Source of the DNA: Kiritimatiellia bacterium
Lineage (GTDB): Bacteria; Verrucomicrobiota; Kiritimatiellia; RFP12; DVOR01
Reading direction: 5' to 3'
Length of the DNA stretch: 12,545 nt
Assembly (NCBI GenBank): GCA_900771325.1
Contig: CAAGNN010000114.1
Coordinates: forward strand, 1 to 12,545
Shown here: piece after piece, positions 1 to 9,200 of the stretch
How the letters are laid out: every line of letters begins with the position of its first letter
Numbering within the stretch: the stretch's first letter is position 1
The notes under the pieces: model-generated
Databases searched by the model: none
Told to the model about the DNA's origin: nothing
The model's input: only the letters and a program-made list of their open reading frames with translations
Program-made: the position numbers and the translations under genes

Positions 1-20
1 ACCCGGGGCGGGTCGGGGGA
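1..20. repeat. Terminal copy of the 22-bp repeat at the left window edge
   Basis: The first 19 bases are identical to the last 19 bases of the window and to the core of the 22-bp repeat, in the same orientation. After base 20 the sequence leaves the repeat, so this is probably the right-hand end of another array outside the window. Confidence 0.8.
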
Positions 21-54
21 AAGGGCGCGGCAGGGGGTGGGGATTTCTTGGAGT

Positions 55-102
55 GCGGGGGCGTTGCCCCCCGCGCTGGGGGCTTGGGGGCAGGGCCCCC
101 AA
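55..102. other. Two GC-rich hairpins in the left intergenic region
   Basis: Stem 1 is GCGGGGG/CCCCCGC (55-61 with 68-74, 6-nt loop). Stem 2 is TTGGGGGC/GCCCCCAA (84-91 with 95-102, 3-nt loop). Neither is followed by a T-run on either strand. Apart from these, the short CTCGC element and the terminal repeat copy, I see nothing in positions 1-200, and plus-strand frames there (48-401 and 53-1192) only translate GC-rich repeats and the antisense of the giant gene. Confidence 0.5.
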
Positions 103-152
103 TGGCCGGGGCGGCGAGGCGCGTAAGCGCATCGCCGCGCGGTGTGCAAGGA

Positions 153-183
153 GGCTCGCTACGCTCGCGAGGACAGATGACAG
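153..183. repeat. CTCGC/GATGACAG intergenic element, left copy
   Basis: The order here is GGCTCGCTACGCTCGCGAGG followed by ACAGATGACAG. A 5-bp stem CTCGC/GCGAG (155-159 with 167-171) sits at its centre. It matches the element at 12187-12233 in order and orientation but carries fewer GATGACA units. Confidence 0.55.
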
Positions 184-200
184 AGAGCCGAAGTGCCCGG

Positions 201-280
201 AGGGCGCCTCGGCCGGGGTGGAGCGCCCTGCGCTCCCGAGGGGTGTGGGGGCGAGTAGCCCCCACACGCGCGGTGGGAGC
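201..280 (-). other. Cluster of interlocking hairpins just downstream of the stop codon
   Basis: The strongest stem is a perfect 10-bp GTGTGGGGGC/GCCCCCACAC (243-252 with 258-267, loop GAGTA on plus), enclosed by a 6-bp GCTCCC/GGGAGC stem (232-237 with 275-280). Competing stems are GGAGCG/CGCTCC (220-225 with 231-236) and AGGGCGC/GCGCCCT (201-207 with 223-229). It begins only 7 nt past the stop of the giant gene. No U-tract follows on the minus strand, so a classic intrinsic terminator is not shown; a transcript 3'-end stabiliser or a dispersed palindromic element fits equally well. Confidence 0.6.
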
Positions 281-286
281 CTTGGG

Positions 287-3200
287 TTATGGGGTTGGCA
301 TTTCGACGCGGACGCGGAAGAAGCGGCAGGAGGCCTCTTCGCCTTCAGCCACGGGGGCCCAGTCGCGCGCTTCCAGGGAGGTAGCGCCGAAGACGGTGTA
401 GGTGCGCACGCCATTGCGCACGCCTTCGCCGTTGAGGGCGGGCTCCCAGGTGACGACAGGGCGGCCCTCGGCATCGATAGCGATCTTGGCCTGGAAGGCG
501 GCTTTCGGGTCCTCGGCATCCAGACCGACGATGCAGTTCTCCCAGATGGGGCGACCGTTGGCGGCGGTGGTGTTGGCCACGCTTTCGTAGTCACCGGCGG
601 CGGCCTTCCAGCGGGCGTTGGCGAAGGTACGCAAGTCGGCGTAGGCGACAGGCACGGGGGTCGAGGCGGTGAACTGGGAGGCGGGGTCGTCGGGCTCGAA
701 GTGGAGGTCGTCGAGGATTGCGGTATTGGTGCCCTGATAGTGCCAAGCGAGGATGTGGGAGCCGGCGCCGGTGACGGAGAAGGAGCAGCGTTCGCGGGCG
801 AAGGGACCGGTGCGGCGCTGAACCTCCACGCCATCGAGCAGGCAGACGAAGGTCGCCGAGGCATCTTCGCCGAGGGCACCCCAGGTGAAGGAGAGAGTGC
901 CCGAGCCGACGAAGGCGGCGGTAAGGGTGTGGGGGGTGAAGCCGTCGGCGGGCGTGAGGCGGAGCTCGGCCTCGTCGGCCACCTGCGAGGTGCTCCAGAC
1001 ATCGAGGCCTTCCCAGTAGAAGTCGGGGGAGATGGCCTCTTCGGGGGTCTGCTCGTGGCAACGGCGGAAGGTCTGCGCCTGGGAGAAGTTCGCGACGCCG
1101 GGGGCGAAGTCGAGCGAGCCGTCATCGTAGCCGATGAAGAGGTCGGCGATGCCGTCCCCGGTGAGGTCGCCACAGGCCGGACGCGAGCGTAGGCGGGTGC
1201 CGTCGCCCTCCAAGAGCGAGATGGCGGCCGAGGCGAAGGTGCCATCGCCATTGCCGAGGAAGGCCCAGAGGTTGCCGTAGGCATCGCCCGAGAGGAGGTC
1301 GGCCACGGCATCGCCATTGACATCGGCAAAGGCGGGCGCGGAACGGTAGAGGGTGGCCTGGGGCAATTGCAGAGGAACGCCCTGACCGTCGACAACCCAG
1401 TCGAAGGCGGCCTCTTCGGTCTCCTCCTGAGCGTCGTCCCCTTGGCGGAGTGTCACCCGAACGATGCGGAAGCGTCCGTCATCACCGCCGACGATGAGCT
1501 CGCGCACGCCGTCGCCATCGAGGTCGAAGCAGGCGACGATGGCCCGCTTGGCGGCGAAGGCGCCGGCCTGGGCGGGGGTGTAGAGGCAGCGAGGTTCGTC
1601 AAGGGCCTCGCCCGCTTCGCCCTGCGCCAAGCGGTCCCACAGGTAGACCGAGCCATCGGAGAGGCCAAAGACGAGTTCACCGGCGTAGCGGCCCGGGGTG
1701 GTCTGCAGGCCTTGGCAGCCGCTGGCCGGGAAGGTGATGGGCTCGCCATTGCGCGTGAGGGGCGTGTAAGCGCCGAAGAGGGGCGTGGTGCGGTTGCCGA
1801 TGTTGCGGTAGAGGCGCAGTTGCCCTTGGGTGCCGGCCTTTTCGCCGACCAGGAGGTCGAGCACGCCATCGCCGTCGAAGTCCGCCACCGTGGGGCAGGC
1901 GTAGCTTTCGGCCGCCACGCGCGCCTGGCGTTCGGGGGTGAAGGTGGTGAAGGAGGCCACGATGTCCTGCCGATTGCCGGGCTGAAGGAGGTTGCCGGCG
2001 GCATCGTGCAGGAGGCTGCCATCGATGAGCACGCGCGCAACGCCCACCGGGATGCGCTCGGGGTCAATGAACCAGGTGGCGGTCAGGGCCTCGGCATCCC
2101 AGGTCAAGCTCTCGGAGAAGAGGGTCTGAGCCACCTGCCCCGCCTCGTCCAGCAACTCGACGCGGAAGGCCTGGGCGTAGAGGCCGTTGGCAATGAGCTC
2201 GGGCACGTTGACAGCCTCGGAGAAGCGGGCGGAGATCTTGGTGAAGAGCGTCACGTAAGCCGGCTCGGGCTGCAGGCCATCGAAGGTGATGGCCTCGACG
2301 ACTGGCGGCGTGCGGTCGACCAAGCGATAACTCCACGCCAGCTGGACCGAGCCCGTGCCGGCCTTGCCGGAGAAGCGCTTGCGGGCCGAGGCGGCATCGA
2401 AGGCAAGGGTGTATTCGCCCCACTGCGCAGTGGCCTCAGCGAGGTTGCCGAGGACGAAGGCGGTCTCCGAGCGTTGCGTCAAGGTCGCCTCCGCCAGGGA
2501 GACGGGCGCGCCGTCGCACAGCAGCGAGAAGGCGGCCAGGGTGACGCTCTCGGGGTCGGGTGCCTCCGAGAAGTCCAGCAAGATCTCCTCGGCGGGCGAC
2601 TCGCCGTCGGGCTCGCCGGAGAGGGTCGCCACCAGGGCCACCGTGTCGCGATAGACCGAGAGGGCGGTGGTAGTGGTGTTGCCCGAGGGGTCAGCCAAGC
2701 GCAGGAGCAGGGTGAGGTTGCCCGAGCCTTGCAAGGGGACGGTGACGGAGAAGCGCTCGCCCAGGGCCGGGGAGCAGGTGGCCAGGAGCGTCTCGCCCGC
2801 GCCCGTGCTACTGAGGACCTGCAAGGTCAAGCCCGCCTCCGAGACGGTGCCCGAGAGGGTGAGCGACGCTTCGGCCGTGACAACCTGCGTCTCCGGCGAG
2901 CCGTAGGGGGAGGAAGTCGCGAGCTCGCCCACCGGGTCGGGCGGCGTAACATCGGTCGACCACGTGAGGCTGGTGGAGCCAGAGGCGAGGTTGCCGGCTT
3001 CATCGGCCAGGCCGTCGGCGAGGAGGGTGAGGGTGTAGATGCCATCCTCGGCCACCGCGGCATCAATCCCCGAGAGCTCGTAGAGGCCCTCGCCCAAAGC
3101 GGTGATCTTGGCGGTCTCGGGGAGACTAGAGTCCGCGGCCGCCAGGCGGAAGACCTTGGCCGTAGCGGGCAGGGGCTCGCGCGTCAAGCGGAGATTGGCC

Positions 3201-6200
3201 AGGGTCAGGGAGCCGGGCTCGAGCGCTTCGGTGAAGGCGAAGCGGATGCGTGTGCCCTGTAGGCCGGTCTGGCGCGAGAGCTCGGTGACGGCCGGGGCGG
3301 TGGTGTCGCGCGTCCACTGCAGGTCGTAGCGCTCGGAGCCGGCGATGCCGGCGGTGCTGAGGACCTGGTTGCAGAGGATTGAGAGGGTGTAGGTACCATC
3401 GCCTGCTTGGCTCTGCTCCAGGCCCGAGAGGGTGAAGCGCGTGTTGGTGGCATCCCCGGGAACAGGGGTGACCGTCAGTGAGGCCGCTTGGCCATTGACG
3501 AGGAAGGAGGCTTGGGCCATCGTCTCGGGGACAATCGGCGTGGAGAGGGTCACTTCCAACGTGTCGAAAGATTGGACCCGGCGGCTGGGAGCGCCCGAAG
3601 TCGAGAGGATGTAGGGCGCGTCAGGCCGCACCAGGCTCCAGACAAAGGCCTTGCCGGAGGAAGCCCCCAACTGCCCGTTCCAGTCGCGCAAACCAGCGGT
3701 GGAGACGACCAACTCGTAGCGGCCGTAGTTCCCCACCAGCGCGGCGGGAAGGTCGATGCGGAAGGCGGTGTAGCCGGAGTCCGTCGGCGTGATGGTCACG
3801 CCGGAGAGGGCCTTCACCTGGCCCTGGAAGGTCAGGCTCAGCGCATCGGCCGTGAAGGAAGCGGGGTCGACGGCCCGCGTAAAGCGAACGACCAGACTCT
3901 CGATGGGGGCCTCGACGAAGTCGCCGGAGGGCCGGTCGAAGGCCTCAACCGCCACGAGCTCGGTGGGCTTAGCGGCCAGCTCGAGGGTATAGGTGTAGCT
4001 ACCGGAGGCCGACAGCAGGTCGGCCAAATGGAGCCGCTCCTCGGGCAGGGGGTCCAGGCCGTCGCGGAAGACCTTGTTGGTGGTCCAGGCGTTGCGCTCG
4101 GCACGCGCCTGGCCATCGCGCGCCACGGAGAGCACGCGGTAGCGGCTGACACCGGGGAGGCTGAAGGTGCCGTAGAACCAGCCAGCGCGCGTAGCCTCGA
4201 CGGTAACGGTGAGGGTGAGGCGCTCGCCCAAGAGCGGGTCGGGCGCGGAGAGAGATAGGCGCGTCTCTTCGCGTAGCGGGTGGGCCTGGCCGTTGACGGC
4301 GTAGACGGTGTCGGGCGTGCCGTAGAGGTTGGCCTGCTCGCAGGTCAGGAAGTAGGGCATCGCCTCGCCAGGCAGGGCCAGCGAGCGGATGAGCCGGTGC
4401 ATTCCCACCTCGGGGTTGACGAGGGCGGTGTCGGGCGTATTCCAGGAATTGAGCGGCGTGACGGAGGCCGAGAGCTCGGTAAAGTGCCCGTCGACCGAAG
4501 CGGTCAGCCACCACTGCGCCACGCGGCTCTCGCCGCCGGGGATATCGCCTAGCGCCACGTCGCTAAGGCCCAGGTGAGCCGTGTTGCCGTTGAGCGCAGC
4601 GGCATCCAGCGAGTAGTCCTTCACGGCGAAGGTGGCCGCCAGGCCCTTCTCGTTGAGCACCACGCTCGGCTGGACCGAGGCAATGCGCACCTGGCGCGCC
4701 TCCCCGGCCCCTTCGTTGCGGATTAGGACGGCGATTTCCGCCGGCATACTCGCCTCGACCGTCTCGGGCGTCAAGGGATCGTCGCCGTAGACATCGCGCT
4801 GCACAAAGTAGTCGAGCTTCAGATAGGGCGAAGGCGAGACGGTCAAGGTGACCGGGAAGAGCGCGACCGTGGCCGTCTCCCCAGAGAAGGGGTCGGTGTA
4901 TGTGAGCGTGCCGCCGAAGCGGTAGGCCTTCTCGACCGTCGGCGCGGCCTCGCGCGAAGGGATGAAGCGCACCATCGCCGAGCCTGTCGCCCCGGCCGGG
5001 AGCGAAAGCCCGCCCTCCAAGGCCGAGCCCTCGCTCATCGCCCCGCCCGTGCCGTTGGCAAACACCACAAAGAGGTCCCGGCACTCCACGCCCGCCTCGT
5101 CCAGCACGGAGATGTCGAGCTTCAGGTCTCTCACCGGCAGGGTGCTGTGGCCGTTAGTCATCGTCAGGGTGCCGTCAAAGGCCTCGCGCGTCATCGCCAA
5201 GGTCTGAGTGAAGGAGAGGCGAATGGTGGCACAGACATTGGTCTGTTGCAACTGCTGCAGGCGATCGACCTCCTTGGTGAGTTTCTCGCGAATGTAGTCG
5301 TTCACCGTCCGATAACCCGCAGCGTTGGCCTGCTCCTCGGCCAAGCACATCTGCTCGGCGGCGGTGCGTAGGCGAGCGAAGGAGATCGTCTGGCCGCTAC
5401 CAAAGGGCTGCCCGTCATCCGGCTCGACAGTCGCACCGCTCTGGGCAAGCTCGGCGGTGGCATTCCAACGCGCCACAAAGTAGCGCAGCTGTTCACCGCT
5501 AATCGCGCTCGGGCGGGCCGGCTCCAAGGCCTCGACGCTCAGGCACCCGGAAGCATCCTTGGCTTGCTCAACCGCCTGGACAAAGGCCTGCAGGTCGCTG
5601 ACGGGCACATCGAGCCACGCTTCGTCGCCCAAGAACTCCACCAACCAGTTCGCGAGGGACGAGTAGAACTGAATGGCAAGCTCCGTGGCCTCCTCGAAGG
5701 AAGGTTCTGGCTCTGCCTGCTCCGCTACGGCCTTGAGCATCCCCACCTCTTGGCGCACGCTCATCACCTCGCTAGAAGAGAAGATGCAGTTCTTCCCAAT
5801 ACTCCAGAGGCACGAGGCTACTGTCGAGATCACCCCACTGCCTGGGACCAAGCCCATCACGGTGGTGGAGCAGGTGACGATGGTATCCATCGCCTCCCCC
5901 AGCGAGCCGAAGCTACCATTGATACAGTCATGCAAGCTCATAGCCGACGAGGCTATCTCAGCCGGCAGGAAGAAGTTGCCGAGCAGGTCGAGCGCACAGG
6001 TCATAAGCGCCCTTTCACATGGCGTAAGGACGGAGCACTCGCGCTGCGAGATGATGATTTCTGGGCCAGGAGGTGTCGGTTTCGTCACACCGCTAGGCGA
6101 GCCCCCACTGGGGCGCCGAACAGGTGTTGTCATCGAGCCCCAGCCATCAGGCAGGAGCTTGGCGAGGATCTCGCTCAACACCTCGGAGCAATCAACAAAC

Positions 6201-9200
6201 CGGATGGGCACCGGCACCCATTCCCCCACCCGATTGGGGCCGCACTGCCACGACCAGTGAATGCCTGTGACCACTTGGCACGGCAGCTTCTTATTCTCGG
6301 TGGAGGCAAGCTGCGATGGCGAATCGGTGGCCGCGAAGCGGGAGACTTCACGCGGGTTGGCCGAGAAGATGCCGACCACATCGCGCGAGGACTTGGCTGG
6401 CAGCGTAAAGTCATTGTCCTGCGAGCGGAAGGTGTACCCCTCAAGTTCCGGGAAGATAATCTGGACCTCGGTGGCTTGAATGAGCCCCGTGTTCTCCAGA
6501 TGGATCACAAAGGCCCAGCTCTCCCCCGGCTGCAGGTTAGGAAAGACCTCAGGCATCGAGACCTTGACGATCGGGGCCGGCACGCTGGTGTTATACTCCA
6601 GCACCTGGCGGACCTCGTAGCTATCCTCAATCTCCGTCCGCACGACCTCCCAGGAATAGGAGATCAGCGTGGTATGCAGGAAGGCGTTCACCTGCGTTGT
6701 CCGCCCGGGGGCAATCTCCACAGCGTCGGCATACTGCTCGTGGCCGTCGGCCGAGATACGCAACTGCCAGAGGCCGGGCGGGAGCTCGGCGTCCTCCCAG
6801 CGCCCCTGCGCATCGCTCTGCCCGGAGGCAACCAGCGCGCCGGTGTAGGGGTTGGTGACCCGGATGGCGGCCCCGGCCAAGTGCGGCGCGGAGGCGAGCG
6901 TCCAGGTGGCATCGTCGGTGACATCAATCGACAGCGTGCCGGTGCCTGTGGAGACCGGGGTGAAGGCGAGCGGCACCGAGAGTCCGCCGCCGGCTGCACA
7001 CTGGAAAGCCATCGAACCGCCCCGGAGCGGCGCGTTCAGCGCCAGACCGTGTTCGGCGGCAGGGGCCAACTCTAGGACAACCTGGGCGGAGCTCTGCGGC
7101 GGCAGGTTCTCGAGCTTCGGGGCCGAGAGCAGGCGCAACCAAGGCACCTCTGGCAGGAGCACGGACACCTCGCCCGTATCGCTCTGCCCATCGTTGAAGA
7201 CCGTCAGTTCGAGGGTGCGCACGGCCCCGACCGTCATCGTCGTATCAATCGCCGCAGGCGAGGCGCGCAGCTGGGCCGTCTGGGCCTGAGCGTGGCAATA
7301 GAAGGGGAAGGAGAGCGTGCACCCCTCAGCGGTGGTGACCTCCACCTGCACCGTGTCCCAATCCTCCTGGGCGGAGAGGCCGATAGCCGTCAGCTCGAGG
7401 GTCAGCACCCCCTCGCTCTCCCCGGGGAGCGCCTCGGGCCAGGAGGCGGCGAACTCCCACACGCCGGGAAGCTCGCCCACCTGCACGGCAAGGCCCGTCA
7501 GCGGCACCTGGGAGAGATTTCGCAGCCGGAAGTCGATGGTCGCCCGGTCGCCCACCGTCAGGTCGCGCGTCTCCGCTGCATTCGAGGTGCGCGCCAACCC
7601 GAGGACATCGAAGGCATCCTGCTCCTCGGCCAACCCCGTGCCGGGATAGCCCGCGCCGACCACATAATGCCCGGCCTCACCGGCATTGGGCGTGAAGCTA
7701 ACCTCAAAGGCCCCCGCAGCGTCCGTCACGGCCGACAGCGTCCGCCGGAAGCCATTGGAGAGGAGATAGACCTCCACGGCGGCCTGAGCCGCCACCGCGC
7801 CATCGACGCGCTGAGCCGTGCCAACCAGGTGCACCGTCTCGCCGGGCAGACAGCGCTCCTCGGCCGCCTGCACCGCAACCGTCCACGCCACCACCACGGT
7901 AATCGGCTCGGAGTAGGCCACGTTGTTGGCAGCGTCCAGCTCCGTGAGGCTCGCGTCGGGGTTGACCTTCACGGCCAGCAGATAGTTCCCGGGCTCCTCC
8001 GGCAACGCCGTTTGCGTGACACCGCGCGCCTCGGCCCCCACAGGCAGCAACTCGTTCAGGACGCCCTGGTCCACGCGGTTCTCCTCGGTCAACGCCGTCT
8101 GCCGATCCTTCACCAGGTGCACGGCATAGGGCACTGCGCGGTCGCACGCCGCAAAGCCGCCATTGACCACCGAGAAGGCAGCCTGTAGCGTCTCCCCGGT
8201 CACGCCCTCAAGCGCCACGGTGTCAACTGCCTTGACCTGCAGGTCCGGCAGATTACGGTCCGTGACCACCAGCCAAGTGGAGGCCGGCGCGAAGGAACCA
8301 TCGGCCACACTTGCGCTCACCACCACCACGGTGTCGCCATCCGCCTGGCCATCATCGAGCGTGGTAATCGGCACGCGCACCGAGCTCTCGCCTGGCTCAA
8401 GGCGGACCGTCTGCGGCAAGGCAATCTCATCCTCGAAGCCCGCATACGCGAATGTGACGGTCACCGCCTCGCTCAGGGTGCTGTTGTGCGAAAGGGTCAG
8501 CCAGCCGGCCTCCTCGACGCCCTCCTTGAGCGTTGCCGGGGAGACTGCCAGGGCGAGCGCGGGGGAGTCGTTATCGGTCACCCGGAAGCGCGCCGTCAGC
8601 GCCTCACGCTCAGCCGGCTTGGCCGAACAGCCACAATCCTCCAGGTAGATGATGCCATCGAGCGTCACCTCGCGCGTGCCATCCACGCGGTCGTTATCCA
8701 CCACGCCAACCATAAAGGCCACCGACTCGCAGTTGGCCGGGATAACCACCTGCGCCGGCACAATCGCCTGCCCGGCCGGGGTCGCCTCCAGCTTAACGGT
8801 CACCGGCGTGCTCACCTTGGCCAGATCGCTCCGCGCAAGCACCGCGCGGATGGCGTTCACCCCGGCCCCCTCCGAGACCTCCTCCGGGAAAAGCGTCAAC
8901 CGCACCCCGGGCACATCGTCATCCTTGAGCGTAAAGCTCCAGCTCCCGCTCCGATGGCCAATGGCCGAAGCCTGGAGCGTGTAGTCGCGGTCGACCTCGG
9001 CCACCTCGTCATTTACCACCCCGATGCCAAACTCGACGCTCGCCTCGCCGGCGGGAATTTCCACCACGCTCGGATAGACGCACTGGCTCGCCGGCACGCC
9101 CGAGAGGTAGACACTCAGGGGCTCGTCGGTGACCAAGTCGCGCGTCACCGTCACCGGCGCGAGCAGACCTCCGCCCTCGTAGAGCGTCCCCTCCGAGCAA

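Noticed and set aside
1..20. Window as a complete circular molecule, because the first and last 19 bases are identical
   Set aside because: The identity is explained by a repeat unit that occurs many times in the right-hand array. Direct joining also does not preserve the 22-bp period, and no replication gene is present.
243..267. Intrinsic terminator of the giant gene
   Set aside because: The stem is excellent but no U-run follows on the minus strand (the next bases are CCCTCGG), so I list it only as a hairpin.
1367..3262. Long plus-strand open frame (631 codons), with similar ones at 5564-7075, 8486-10606 and 53-1192
   Set aside because: They lie wholly antisense to the giant gene, translate to low-complexity Arg/Gly/Glu- or His-rich strings with no recognisable domain, and are expected where GC-rich codons leave few stops on the opposite strand.
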